A stretch of DNA of 64,000 bases from Trogon surrucura (Eukaryota; Chordata; Aves; Trogoniformes; Trogonidae), in NCBI GenBank assembly GCA_020746105.1, contig CM036618.1:123699191-123763190 (forward strand). The letters are read 5' to 3'. A program made the position numbers and the translations under genes. Below, piece by piece: positions 36,054 through 48,921 of this stretch. The first letter of the stretch is position 1, and every line of letters starts with the position of its first letter. Under the pieces are notes generated by a model, which was given only the letters and a program-made list of their open reading frames with translations, was not told the origin of the DNA and ran no database searches.

Positions 36054-38882
36054 TGGTGCTTCCAGTACGGTGGAAAACAGCATTCCAGTGGGCAAATAAG
36101 TTAGAAATGAGTCCTACTCACACTACAGCTCACTCCTCCGGAGGAGAACAAGATTCAGGATTTGTGAGATGTTTCTCAGCAATGTTGGCCACAGTTACAC
36201 AAACAGACCCAAGTCCAGAGCTGATTATGTCTTTTCATTGAACGAAGGGCACTTTGGCAAGATCCAATAGTTTTTCCAGCGCTGCTGATTAGAACTGAGC
36301 AAGATTTTTCTGTCGAAGGATTTTGGCTTCTTCAACTAACATGATTCAAATGTTGTCAAAATTTTGGAATTTTAATTGAAAATTCAATTTCAATGAAAAT
36401 CTCAAACTAAACACTTTGATCATGGTTCAGAAAGTAACTTTGATTAAGAACACCAAATATTATTTCAAATGTTGAAATTCCCCTTCATATTAGTTCTTGC
36501 TTTAGTTTCTTGTTGCAGCCCTCTCACAAAAAAAAAGTTCTGGATAGAATGTACACCAAAAATAGCAGAGGAAAGGATTTTTTAATTGTATTTTTCCACA
36601 TGGAAAGACATCTCTAAAGCAGTCCTATTGCTAATACATGTGGAGACAAAGCAGCGTTACTAACATTGCTAACATCTAGGAGACATGAATATCATTCATC
36701 TTGGAATCTTGGACAACATGCTTTTTACAGATATTTAAAGAACTTCAGCTGTGGGACAGTAATCTTTGGAGTATATCCATGAACACTAGGTGATAATTAA
36801 ATATGGGAAGTACTGAAAAAGTAATACTGAATTAAAATCCATTGAATTTGACTCTGGACCTCAGTTTGAATATTCTTACCTGCATGGAACAACACTTTGA
36901 TTTCAAGCCACTCCACTAGTGAAATGTAGGTACTATTTAGGAAGGGAAAGGCATTACAGCCTGGCCTGCTGCTATTTAAAAATGGAATTGTAATTGTGTA
37001 TTGAGTTCTTATCTTAGAATGAGGTAATCTGCAGTATGCTGATGAACATTTATCAACTGGGCTGGTAAAGCCCCAGGGGATGACAAAGGGGAGAAAGAAT
37101 GGGAAGGAGACACACTGGCTATGAAACACTCCTTGCTAGAACAAGAAACAATAGTGTGCTGCAACTGAAAAAGAAAGACACTTCCTGGGACAAGATACCT
37201 TGCTGAGGTACATGACTAAAAAGAGATAAGCATATTTTCAATGACAGGCTGGGCCATCAAAAACACAGCAACTCTTGCAGCAAGACACAGGGTCTTTCTA
37301 AGGTTTATGTTTAAGGTTTCTAAGGTCAATTTACTCTTGCTTCAGGCGAGCAGAACACTTGTTTCTCAGGTAAAAATGTTTAAAACAACTTGTTATAGAA
37401 AGCAAGTACCGAGCAACTCTTGAATACCAGAGACCTGCAAAATCTGTTTAAACAGACACTCAAAATAGTACAGCACTTCAGATTTCTCCATAGTTTTTCC
37501 ATATAGTTGAACCAGTAATTGTCTATTCAGAAGCTTATCAAAGCATCACACCTCAACCTTTCAGCTCTTATTTTTCAGCTATTTTTAACTGACTAATGAT
37601 AATCTCGATATTAAAAAGAAAATTTCTTTCACATCTGCTGCTGCAGTGGAGCTCTCCATAAGAAAGGAGTTCAAATTGCAAACTTGGAGAAGTAATAAAC
37701 ACTATTCCCACTCAAAAGAGGCTTGGAATGGAAAGAACTGCAAAGCCATAGGCAGAAGATGTGAGAACTACGGGAAGATGTTAAAAGCAAGGTAAGCAGA
37801 GTTTCACACTCAAAGCACTACTTTTCAAAGAAACCTTTGGACAGGGTTGGCCAGGAAGCATCAGAGGGAGAACAAGAACTGACAGCACCTGGAAAGTACT
37901 TGTGCTGCTTGTATCACTGCCCATTCTCTTTCAGAAGGAATTTTGCACACTACTCCCACCACCAAATTTGGAAATCTTTGCTTTAATCTTAAACATAATT
38001 TCTATCCAATTTCTGTGACTTCTAATACAGCCTTCCTGTTGACTAAATTCAGTACCAGGGTCTTGGTATGAAAATCATTTCCAAAGAGGAACAGGGATGC
38101 CACCCAAATTAATCAAGCACATGAAACGAAGATATGGAAGAGAATGCTTTCTGCACCTTCACCTACAGAGCAGCATGCTGTCATACTGGATTAAGGCTCT
38201 TCACTGGAGGCATCACATCCAGTGCGAAGCATGTGCTGTCCCGCTATGCTGTCTACGATAAGAGGAAAACCCCCAGCCAACCTCTTGCTGCAAATGCTGC
38301 CCTTAAGCAGGGCTGAGGCTCACTGAGAACTCACTTGCTGAAGTACCATGGATGTCAATTCTTTGGTGCCTGACACAAGGTAGTTTAAAGGGGTTTGAGT
38401 TTTCATAACCAATTATCCTGCATTGGGCATCCAGACCCAAGACCTTCTATTTCACCAGTGACTGCCTTGTTCAGAAATATGTTCCCTCATTTCCAGCCCT
38501 AATTTTTTGTCAGACACCTGGCTAAAAAACGAGTATCAGTCCCTGTCAGCTGATTGAGTAACCCCACAGCAACACATAGCGGAAGTTCTCCCAAATCCCA
38601 CACATCACAACAAATAAATGATTCCCCTGGTGATGTTTAAGACTCTGTCAACCTGAAAGATCTTTCACAGGCCTAACAAGAAGGAAGATAGAAAAGTAAC
38701 TTAGAAGAACTTGTGCTTCTTGTTCATGCAGGTCACCACTGTGACAGTCACTCAGCCACAGACAAACTGTCCACATTAACAGCTCTTCCTACTGCTGAGA
38801 TGGACTGCCAGCTAGTGACAAAGGGAGCTGCACTGGCACTCGAACAGCTGACTGAATACCACCATCTGCTGGCACAAAATGT
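36054..38882. other. 2.8 kb without recognised gene
   Basis: AT-rich, with the weak self-similar stretch 'aaaattttggaattttaatt' near 36358. Frames of up to 110 codons have no recognisable domains. No repeat family was identified. Confidence 0.4.
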
Positions 38883-39382
38883 GGAGGAAAGGAAGGGGAA
38901 AGGGGAAAGGGGAAAGGGGAAAGGGGAAAGGGGAAAGGGGAAAGGGGAAAGGGGAAAGGGGAAGGGAGGGAGGAAGGGAAGGGAAGGGAAGGGAAGGGAA
39001 GGGAAGGAAGGGAAGGGAAGGGAAGGGAAGGGAAGGGAAGGGAAGGGAAGGGAAGGGAAGGGAAGGGAAGGGAAGGGAAGGGAAGGGAAGGGAAGGGAAG
39101 GGAAGGGAAGGGAAGGGAAGGGAAGGGAAGGGAAGGGAAGGAAGGGAAGGGAAGGGAAGGGAAGGGAAGGGAAGGGAAGGGAAGGGAAGGGAAGGGAAGG
39201 GAAGGGAAGGGAAGGGAAGGGAAGGGAAGGGAAGGAAGGGAAGGGAAGGGAAGGGAAGGGAAGGGAAGGAAGGAAAGGAAAGGAAAGGAAAGGAAAGGAA
39301 AAGGAAAGGAAAGGAAAGGAAAGGAAAGAAAGGAAAGGAAAGGAAAGGAAAGGAAAGGAAAGGAAAGGAAAGGAAAGGAAAA
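38883..39382 (+). repeat. 500-nt all-purine satellite array
   Basis: Every base from 38883 to 39382 on the plus strand is A or G. Three zones follow one another. About 38894-38961 is a 7-nt GGGGAAA repeat. About 38971-39268 is a 5-nt GGGAA repeat with three phase-shifting GGAAG variants (near 39004, 39138 and 39231). About 39269-39380 is a 5-nt GGAAA repeat. The first two zones satisfy the four-runs-of-three-G rule for G-quadruplexes, and the whole tract is a triplex-prone homopurine/homopyrimidine block. Frames of 233, 222 and 175 codons on both strands are by-products of the repeat, not genes. Confidence 0.98.
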
Positions 39383-39491
39383 CTGAAGTGGCTGAAGAAA
39401 AATTAATAGCCTGAGGAAGATAAAAATAAAGCCACTGATCATAAAAAAAAAGGCCATTTATATAAGTATCAAAGGAGCAAGAGGAAAGGTG
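39383..39491. other. Short A-rich spacer
   Basis: A-rich sequence linking the purine satellite to the following A-rich run. No other feature. Confidence 0.4.
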
Positions 39492-39531
39492 TAAAAAAAG
39501 AAAAAAAAAAAGGAAAAAAAAAAAAAGAAAG
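39492..39531 (+). repeat. A-rich purine tract
   Basis: Forty bases of A runs separated by single or double G residues. With the satellite just upstream this gives a second homopurine block within 110 bp. It might be a decayed poly-A tail, but no retroposed gene is recognisable before it. Confidence 0.85.
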
Positions 39532-40500
39532 ATGGTGGGACCTGTTTTCCTGACAAATTACTACATGCACTATGCAGCTGGCTGTGAGTACTGGGCAGGA
39601 GCCTGCGGACGCAGCACCAGAGCGCAGCTACTGGGAACCATCACAAGCTGTACTGCAATCTGGGTAGGCAGGCCAGCCTGTCCCACACAGGCTTCTCCAC
39701 AGCCTGCCGACCCTTAGATCATGCAGGCTGTTGTCCTGTGTATCACAGATCATTCATTACATCTCAAAATCCTTCTTTATTTTAGCCCAAAATCTTGTGT
39801 TTGCTTCAGGTACCTAAAAGGGTGTGTGCTCTTAAATGAAAGCCACCAGGAGAAGTCTGGATTTCTCTGAAGGGGTGGTCACCTCTTACTCCCTGCAGTT
39901 CCCATCTGTGCCAGTATCTCAACAGAACGCTAATTGTCCAGGCTAGGTCTCCTGCCTTGGGCTGCTCCTGGATCTGGCACGGCTGTGGCCAGCATGTCGC
40001 AGCCTCTGGATGCCTCTGTGTTACAGAGCTTCTCCACAAGCAATAAGGCTCACCGCACTATTGATCTGAGGCTGGATAGGAACTCGTGTCCAAGGTAGGG
40101 AAGGCTCCATACGTCGTTACCATACTCTTCAAGTCATCCACCCACTTCAATCTGCACGGCTATTATCACACTGATTGCTGTACATACACCTTCCAGGAGC
40201 GACTTTACAGAGTCATCTGCTCACCCAGAGTCACAATTAGACACAGGAATGAACGATCGCAAAAGAGATTTAATATTTATTTAAATCCTTAATGTGAATT
40301 TGCTGCAGTTGTGTGCCAGTCCCCCTTCCAGATTTGCTTTCAATGAATATTTTAACTAATATTCTGGCAGGTGTATTTGTGGAAATGGTACGTTTTAAAC
40401 CAGTACTGGGGAATGCTCCTGGGAAAGAAATTTAGCATTCATAATTGTGCGTATTCTCAACAGAAACCCAATATTAAGTGCTCTGCTTATCCAATCCCAC
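39532..40500. other. Unique sequence, no gene recognised
   Basis: About 970 bp with only short frames and no recognised repeat. Confidence 0.4.
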
Positions 40501-40590
40501 GTGCTGGGCTGCAGTTCAAGAGGCCTCTGCTCAGTCCCTGTCTCTGCCAGATTCCCTGTCTGACCCTGGGCAACTCACGCAATCGCTCCA
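40501..40590 (+). mobile_element. Possible MIR fragment
   Basis: The blocks 'ctctgccagattccctgtct' and 'gaccctgggcaactcacgca' follow the MIR core order (ctctgccac, ttccctgtgtgaccttgggcaagtcact). Flanking matches are weak. The overlapping 133-codon and 91-codon frames on the two strands are therefore not credible genes. Confidence 0.5.
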
Positions 40591-41654
40591 GTTCACTCGC
40601 CAGCACAGCGAGGCACGAGAGCTCAGGGCTGGCAGCACAGCCAAAGCCTAACCCTCCGACGGCAACTGCACAGAGATGCTTCCCGGAGCCAATAAGAACA
40701 TGGGTATGGCTGCTGAGCACAGGGCAAGCCTCAAATATGTGTTTTGAATCAGGGCTGGCCAATTCAGGTTAAAATAACAGCAAGCGGTCTCAAATTGCTT
40801 TGGTTTATCTGATTTAATCTGAATTCTGTAGCTCAGGTTAGCAGATCCAAATTAAGAACACACCTGCATTTTTTTGCTATGGAAATATCCATCAAACCTA
40901 ATCTTTCCCACCACATTCAGGTCACAGAGGTATAGGAAAGCCTCTACCCTTTCTTCTCATCCCTAATTATGCCACAATCTATTCCCTTTCTAGATCACAG
41001 TCAGCCCTGAAAGTCTACCCCCTCCCTTACAAAAGACTATAAAGTATAAATGCTGAACTGAAAAAATGGGTATCTCAAGTTTCTATCTTACAACTCCCAT
41101 TGCAAGAAAAAGGTTATGCAATATCCAATTATTTCTTCGCAGTAGTACGTCAGACCTCACCAGAACCTGTGGCTGGCTGCACTCTGGCTTTCCCCTCTCC
41201 TCCATCAAGTCCAGGACAGAATATGACCTCCAGTCTCTGCCATCACATCCTTTCTCCATGTATTACCACTATTCTTCCACCTTCATAGCAGCCAACTTTT
41301 CTGTCGTTTGCCTCTCTGTGCTCATCACTATCTCTGGTTTTCTCACTTCAGTCAGACCCTTCCTCTCTCTTCCTTATTTCTCCTTCTTCACCCTGGGCTG
41401 TAAGCCAAACGTCCCAAGGCTGATAGTGAGTGAAAGAGAAGGAAAAAAAGACCAAAAAAAATAATCCATCTCTTAAGGTCTGCATAAGATTAAACCCCAT
41501 TTGCCCCAGATGGTTCAGAGACGAGAACTCAGACACAGCAAGGACTAGATACTCAAGCTTTCTAAGTAAGCAAGTAATGCCAGAAAACATACTGGGCTGA
41601 TTTCATTCACATTGTACCAATGCAAATTACTGGTGGTAGGGATCAAGGCTGGGA
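40591..41654. other. Unique sequence, no gene recognised
   Basis: A 132-codon plus-strand frame (41066-41464) rich in S, F and L has no recognisable domain and begins without splice or promoter context. No repeat was identified. Confidence 0.4.
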
Positions 41655-41745
41655 TTTTCAGAAGGGCTACAGCTCATGTTTTTAAAAGCTCTTTACTAAC
41701 TTAGGAGTCAAAGCCTCATGTTCAAGAGGAAGTTAAGAGCAAAAA
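41655..41745. repeat. Ancient palindromic repeat relic
   Basis: Starts 'gctgggattttcagaagggc' and contains 'ttaggagtcaaagcctcatg' followed by 'aggaagttaagagc'. This resembles the 'gggattttcaaaggagcctaagggagttaggcgc' arm of a palindromic sauropsid repeat. The second arm is badly decayed. Confidence 0.4.
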
Positions 41746-44700
41746 CTCCCTTCTGAAGTCAGTCCTAATTCTACCCGTCCGACTGGCATTCCGAGATCCT
41801 GTCTTTGCCATCACCTCATTTTCACCGGGAAAGCCCCACGATGTCTCTCAGTGGGTAGGCACAAGCTGTGTCTTGGCGGCAGCAAGCATCTCGGTGGCTA
41901 GCTCCTGTCTAAATTCCAGGATGAATTTTTGATTATTGGTGAGTATTGGTTAGCTGTCCCTTGAATATCTCATTCAAACTCCATCATAAGGTGAATTTGG
42001 GGCAAGATTTAAGTGTGGACTCCCATACTTTGAGAAGACAGTGTCATTGCCACGTGCAAAACATACTGAAGGGTCTTGACATGTTCTCCTTGCTAAGTTC
42101 CTTTGCTCTGTGTAAAATACCTGGAAGACTCACTGCAGCCATCTAAAAAACAGAAAGATTCCACAGCCTAGAGACCAACCTTTCCCCAGAGGTGGGAAGC
42201 TGGTTTTCAAAGCCCGGCCTTGAGACTTGGAGAATATTTAGGGAGAGGAAAATACATCACATCTCTTCTGATTGGTTTGTCTTGGTTTGTTTGGTTGGAT
42301 TTTATATGAGGTAGGACTTAAGCCTTAATTTTAAGAGAGGATTAATGATAAGGCAAGAGTCATATTCAGAGGTAAATACCTGTCTCATTTCAGCAATGCA
42401 AGGCAGGGTAGGGAAGTCCTGTCCTTCTCTCTCACCATGTATGTGTTGGATTGGGCATGCCCAAGACAACTTGAGAACTCTGGCAGCTGTGTATACTGTT
42501 CTATAAGTGCTTACATCTCCCTCGCCAAAAGTCAGCGGCACTTGTTATCTCCCGAGTCATTTAGGCTACAAACATCTGAGGTACCTTAGGCCAGGATGTT
42601 TATAGGTATGTATGTCTCCAAACTGCATTTACATAAAATATTCCCCAGTGAATTAGGAACACAGTCTATTACCTTTCACTCGAGTTTGTACCTGCGAGCT
42701 GCAGAAATGCTTTTTGAAAATCCTAGTCTTGCAAATACAGTTAGCAATAAGCACCAAAAGACTGATTTTGAAACAGTTCACCATCCACACCTGAGGACAC
42801 ATTCTCACCTGCATCCAGGTCCCTGCCTGCTACATCAATGAAATGCTCAGTAGCAGTAAAGGTAGATCAACCAGTTATTTTGAAAATCCCACCCTCTGCA
42901 CTACGCCACAGCAACTCAACACCAATTCAATTTTGCATCTCGAGTATTTTCAAGAAACTGGCAGTTAACGATCTATAGGCAAATACTGTTTGACAAGCAT
43001 GGCTGAAATGTAAAGCCATATGTGAAAATCACCATCTTTTTATGTACAAGTTGTGAAGAGAAAGAGGAAAATATGAATCAAATTAGCTATCATTACAAAT
43101 AGTGGTCTGGAAATGAATTGCAGATGTTTTGATGGAGAATAGAATTTTTTCATAACACAATTCTTCTGAAAAGTGCCTATTCTACATAAAAAGGATACTT
43201 TTTCCCCCCAAAGAAACTGATTGTTCAAAATATTAAAATATTCCAACCATGCACAAAGACATTTCTGCATGTCTTTGCAATGTTCCATGGGAGCTGAATT
43301 TTGTTCCTTGCTGTTCATATAAGCCAAACTCCTTAAATGAATTACATTTCAAATGTCATATATCTATCATCTTTAAGGGAGGAGACCACAGAAGATCAGT
43401 CCAAATGGAAGCCAGGTTTAGAGAAGCTTAAAGAAAGAATTTTAAAGCCAGGTACTATGGCAGCTATTCCAAACAGAAATATTCTGGCCTTTCACCTTAC
43501 ATTTTCTTGCTATCAATCTTATTTTCTTTTTATTTCTTTTTTTTTCTTTTTTTTCTTCACTGTCCAATTCTTTTCCTTACCTAGTGTTTATGCTATACAT
43601 GAGCCAGTAACAGTCATGTGATAAGTAGAAAAATAATTTAATAAAGCTCCACTATAATACGTACACTTGGACTCATGTCCATCTCTGTGGCATAATCTTC
43701 TCAACCTGCACAGTTCAAACAAGAGCTAAGAGTAGGTGAAATTTTCAGCACATATCTATATGCACACAAATACAAATCTCCAGCCAGACAACTGCTTTCT
43801 TCCTTCTCATAAAAGGTAGAAGTTTTTCACTTTTGTGCACCATTTCTTTTACATCTGCCTCCTTTACAAAGCCACAGCTGTTCTCCAAGAAGAATCACAC
43901 TAAACTGAAATTCAGGACCAGTATGCTCTGCACCTACAATCACTAAAAAGTCTACTAGCTTGTCTCTCATCTGAGCTGGCAAGATGTGTTTCATAGGTGG
44001 AAAGTATTTCCCTTATTAGACTGACTAGTATAATTTGAGAGAGCAGACGAGCTTTCGGGACAGCTCATGGGCCTTTCTTCCAGATCTAAACCAAAGCAGC
44101 AGAATTCAAAATTAAATGCAAATTGAAATGCCTGGAGTTTAATTTAGCATGTACCAGTGATTTAAGAAACAGTAACTGTTATAAATGTGGGGAATGTTAG
44201 CAGCATAGAATTAAGAGTGGCAAAGTGATAATCTTTGCAGGATTGGGGAGAAGAAATCATTTCTAGCCAGTGGAATATGAAGGCTCTGTAGGTGGGGTAG
44301 GAAATTTAAGTGTACCTTAAAACCTTTGATGTTGAACACTGACAGATTTTAGTTCCCAGGCATTACAATGGGAAGTGTGGGGTTTTTCAGTAAAAAACCA
44401 CTTTGATGCTTGAACTGGGAAAGCTCCACAAGATAAATTATTACACTGAACCAGTAACTTTGTATGTCTCATTTTTGGGGGACTCTGAACTTCAGGCACC
44501 AGTAAAGTCAGAAGCAAAGTGCAGGGTTGTCTGAATTCCCTTGCTGAGCTGTGGAAGAAGATGCCTGCTCTCCCCTGACACGCCATGTGGCTACAGCATG
44601 AAAAACCCTTGTGGTTCCAGATCTCTCCAAGTGAGGAACACCATCAGTACAGCCACTCCAAACAGAGAACCAGAACAGTGCATAATGTGGCACGATTCCT

Positions 44701-46299
44701 TCCAAAGATTTTCTAAATCAAGTAAAACGGAAAAATGGTCAAATCCAGAATAGAGCTAGGCTTAATATGTTTTAATAAGAAACAAAGGAAGCACTGTTTT
44801 GCACTATATTGTTCAGGCTTGCCTTTAGGCACATGTGGAAAAACGTTTACTAAATAACTCAAATACTTAGCAGTAAGATGCATTTTATTTCAAACTGAAT
44901 TTTCTGCAAGCATACATATGCCAAAAGGAAAGCAAAAGGTCATCAAATTACTCCAGGTACCAAATAGTCAGTGCTGTTCTGCAGACACTAATGCCCTTCA
45001 TTTTACCAAAAATGAGCCACGTAGAAAACCTAAATCCACAATCTGAGTTCAATCCTCACTCTCCCAGGTGAGTAAAGACATTTGAAAAGTGCCTGACCAG
45101 AACTAGATGAAGAATATCTCCCTCTATCCTAAATTAATCTTCTTGATATACTTCAAGCAACACTCAAGTCTCAAGCCAGTCCCCAAAAACAGACGAAAAA
45201 TAAGATACAAATGCCCTCCTAACTCCCCCTCAATCCTTGCCAAATCAATGGTAGTGTTCATAGCTGACAATTTTCTGTAATTAAAAAAAAACCATAGAAG
45301 AGTACATCATCAAACTGATTCTTACTATAAAAGATTTTCCCTTCAAGTAAATGTCTCATGCTTTTGCAAAACACCTCTCCCAAAAAGTGTCTGATCTATT
45401 TTGCACAAGACTCTACATCATGCCAATCAGACTGAAATACTTGCCTCCCTAAGTCACTTGAGAAAATAGATAAGTAAGGTGCTTTTTAAAATGTTGTTCT
45501 TGCATATCAGATGCCCCAACATAACGACATGGTTGGAGTTTGAAACTAATGCCAGGCAAACCTCAGGCAGGACTGGAAACATCTATACGGTACAAAATGT
45601 ACCTGCCAACTGCACTATTTCCAAATAAAGTCTACGGCCATTTTGTGTTATCTACTGCCTTAGTCATCTACTACCTGTACTTTCTCATTTTTCTACCAGC
45701 CGCAGCTAAATCTCAAAGGCTTTATTAAAAAAAGGCAGTACTAAGAGCACACCCAACCTCTAAACCATATGTTGCTGAACAACTTGCGACCATTTCAAGT
45801 AGAATGATCAAACGTACTAACTCCTAAGATAAACACAAGCATGCCGAAATGACATATTTCAAAATCTCCTGTTGTTTGGAGTAATCACCTTCTGAGAAGA
45901 AAGCAGTGATCCAGATCCCTGTTAGTAATAAGCAGGAATGCCGCCTGAATATTATCAGTGATCCTGCGTTACCATCCTAAGATGTCTACAATTAACTGCT
46001 GCCAAAAACAACACCACTTACCCATTCAAAGAATATTCCCAACAACTGCAAGTTTGTTCCTGACTTCAATATCCCTTTTAGTCTGAAATTACCACACTGA
46101 TTTATTCAAAAGATGTGCTTCCTGTGGGTAATCAAAGTCTTTATAAGCATCTGCAGTTTCAATTGCTTAATTTCTACTGCTGTTAGCACTGGAGAATGCA
46201 CATGGATATAAAGGAGCCAGCTGGATTCTTCTGGTTGTTTGTGCATCCTCATCAAGAACCGTTCCCATCAGTTACAGCTAAAGTGATCTATACTGTGGC
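41746..46299. other. 4.6 kb without recognised gene
   Basis: No gene or named repeat was recognised. A T-rich pyrimidine stretch lies at about 43526-43562. Frames reach only about 95 codons and carry no motif. Confidence 0.4.
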
Positions 46300-46400
46300 A
46301 GGCCCTAGGGGTACCAGACAAGACCAGAGCACTGCACAAGCACGCAGCGAGAGGCAGTCCCTGCCCTGCAGAGCTTACAGTCTACCTGCACAAGGAACGG
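46300..46400 (-). mobile_element. Ancient LINE/SINE tail (L2/CR1-like), antisense
   Basis: Reads 'ggccctaggggtaccagaca', 'gagcactgcacaagcacgca', 'gcgagaggcagtccctgccc' and 'agagcttacagtctac'. This is the reverse complement of a 'gtagactgtaagctct..gcagggactgcctct...tgtgcagtgct' tail. That tail also ends the SINE at 31870-32167, there on the opposite strand. It probably derives from the same ancient LINE 3' end. A plus-strand 77-codon frame across it is spurious. Confidence 0.5.
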
Positions 46401-47811
46401 CAGACGCAGCAAGACACAGTGACTCATGAAACATCTGGCAGCAGCAAGAAGCTTTTCTCATGAGGCAGTTTTGTAAGCTTTGTCAGCTTCAAACAGCCTC
46501 TTCCCCAGGATATGTGGGTGGCAGGTTAAAAGCCACTGTGCTAGATTCTAGGATTTCTCCTTTTGCAGAAATCCTTGCAAACCACAATCACACTCAGGGA
46601 ATATTGCAGGAGCAAACCCAAAGGAAGATTAGTTGCTACTGGCAGAGCAAGGACATCGAGCTGATGAGCAGCTCCTGTGGGACTCCCCTTTGTAGTAGGG
46701 ACTAGACAACCTGATGTTTCAGCCCTTCAGAAGATGCAAAGCAGAAGGACTGCTTTTGCATACATGGTTTGTAAAGCCAGGACACTCTGGCACAATAAAG
46801 CTGCCCTCATTCATGTGAACTAGATTCAAAGAAAAATGTCAGTGAGAGCTGCTCCATTTCTTCAGTGGATTTGAATTAGAAAAACAATTTAGAAAGATCA
46901 TTTGCTTTTCTCCAGTCACAAGACTACATAATGTCTTTTAATGTCACTTCCCTTAATTCTTCTTTAAAGGTTGTTACCCTTTCTGAGTTAACAGAAGCTG
47001 TGCGCTCAGCTGCCTTCTGTACGTGAAACTTGCTCTAACTGAAATGGGGAGACATTTGCATGTGAGCTCCTGGGAGGCAGCATATGCCATCTTCATTTTC
47101 CATCTCCTGACATGAAGGAAAATGGAATTATCTGCAAACTAGAGAAAACGGCATTTTGTACATATTTGTACAGAACAATTCAAACCGTGAGGAAAAGGGA
47201 GGTGTTTTTTCACAGTCAAGAGGCAGAACTAATGTCTTTTGGATACAATGGCCTCAGAGGGACACTGTCAGCTGCTCAGCGTTTAATGGGAGATTCTGTC
47301 TCGTAGCTGCTTATGGCTTTTAATGCTCAAGCTTGCAGAGAAAAACATCACCTACCTGCCAATCTTGAACAGTAAAAATTCCTCTGTTTTTCATTTAAGT
47401 ATCTCTGGAAGGCTTTTCCCACCTACTGACCTGCTGAAATGACATGGAATTATTCCTCAAATACGAGATACCTTTGTATTTCCAGGAGCACTTAACTTGA
47501 GCTTCTGATGAAGATGGGAGCTTAGGACACATCACCTCTACCTCTGGTGAGCAGGGCCTGAGTTAGCTAAGCCTAGATGTGAGCAGCCACACCACAAAGC
47601 AAGTGTACCCTAATGATCCTCCATCCCCCAAGAGTTGCTGAGTCTTCAGGGAGCACACACTATAGGTCTCTATAGCATCTCACAGCTCTCACCCACAGAG
47701 TCACAGGTGAATTGGTCTCCCTTTTTAGACAAAGGTTGTGAGTGGTAAAAACGCACCGACGGACAAACCAGGTTGGAATGACTTACTGTCCACCTTAAGT
47801 GTGACTACCCC
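46401..47811. other. 1.4 kb without recognised gene
   Basis: No gene or repeat family was recognised before the next CR1 copy. Confidence 0.4.
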
Positions 47812-48033
47812 AAACATTGAGGAAACACTTTTTTACTGTGAGGGTGACAGAGCACTGGCACAGGCTGCCCAGGGAGGTTGTGGAATCTCCTTCTTTGGAG
47901 ACATTCAAAACCCGCCTGGACATGTTCCTGTGTGCTCTACTGTGGGTGGTCCTGCTCTGGCAGGGGGGTTGGACTAGATGATCTTTGAGGTCCCTTCCAA
48001 CCTCTAATATTCTGTGATTCTGTGATTCTGTGA
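47812..48033 (+). mobile_element. CR1 LINE, 3' end
   Basis: Sense-orientation CR1 remnant of about 220 bp, from 'ttttttactgtgagggtgac' through 'cacaggctgcccagggaggt' and 'ggttggactagatgatcttt' to a tail of three ATTCTGTG-type octamers (about 48009-48033). It shares its 3' untranslated sequence ('cctgctctggcagggggg') with the copies at 49.8 and 53.7 kb, so the three are one subfamily. It is separated from them by unique DNA and is an independent insertion. Confidence 0.95.
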
Positions 48034-48714
48034 AAACCAAAGCCCATATTCGAGCCCTCAGTCTCAGTAAGGTCTGTCCCTGTCGACAGAAGTGCTAAGC
48101 TCACTGCAGGGTTTTGCATGGATCAGAGAGAGAATAAAATGCAACAACCTACTAAAGGTCTAACCCAATTGCGCAGGGAAGGCACAGGCTGTAGATCAAA
48201 GGTGCCATGATAAAAGAGAGTTTGAAGATTTCAAGGGTTGCAAAGTGACACTTGATTCTTTTAGGAAGTTAAATCTGACAAAAGCATATCAGCCTTCCAA
48301 CAGCACATCACTGAGTAGGCAGCTGATGGAAGTCCTACAAGCAATAAGCTGTGTATCTCCTCAAAAAGGAAGCTCCAACGAGCTTCTCAGATCTCTCCTC
48401 AACTTCTAATCAACTATAAAGAACAACAAAATTACAGAAGCAGGAAACCACGCTTCCTACTTTCATGAAAATCCTTTGAAACTCCTCCACTAAAGAGAAG
48501 ATTTAAATAGTTTCCTAGTTATAAAATAATCTTTGCTTGTTTTCATCAGCATGCCAGTTCCAGCCTTTTGGAAAACCTTTCTCTCACCTCAAGCAAATAC
48601 ATACCCACATAGAGTTACTGAGACTCATTAGGTAGTTACCTTCAGGAATCCCTTCTAGTGCTGCCCAGGTGGGGAGAAAACGCAGGGCATCTCAGGAGAT
48701 CCAAGTCAATGAGT
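48034..48714. other. Unique sequence, no gene recognised
   Basis: About 680 bp with no recognised feature. Confidence 0.4.
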
Positions 48715-48921
48715 GAAACAGGACTCAGGAGATGCAAATGTGTGTGCTGACTCTATCTCAGGGTACCTGTGTAATCCTGAACAGGTCATGGAGAACTCTG
48801 CTCTGCCTTAGTTCTCTAGCTAGAAAATGAAGTGGTAATTCTCTGCCTCACAGGAATCCTACAGTGTTGGAACCATGAAGGCTCAGCTATTGTGAGGCTG
48901 CAGTGCTCATAAATACTTTAA
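48715..48921 (+). mobile_element. MIR-type SINE fragment
   Basis: Ordered matches to the MIR core are visible: 'aggactcaggagatgcaa', 'gtacctgtgtaatcctgaac', 'gccttagttctctagctaga', 'aaatgaagtggtaattc' and 'tctgcctcacaggaatcct', with 'attgtgaggctgcagtgctc' at the end. The last block resembles the sauropsid MIR variant ending 'gattgtgaggcgctcaga'. It is strongly diverged and inactive. Confidence 0.6.

Noticed and set aside
38713..39457. Frames of 233, 222 and 175 codons on both strands
   Set aside because: They are created by the purine satellite. Unit lengths of 5 and 7 contain no stop in most phases, giving GKGREGKG-like or FPSLPFPS-like low-complexity translations on both strands.
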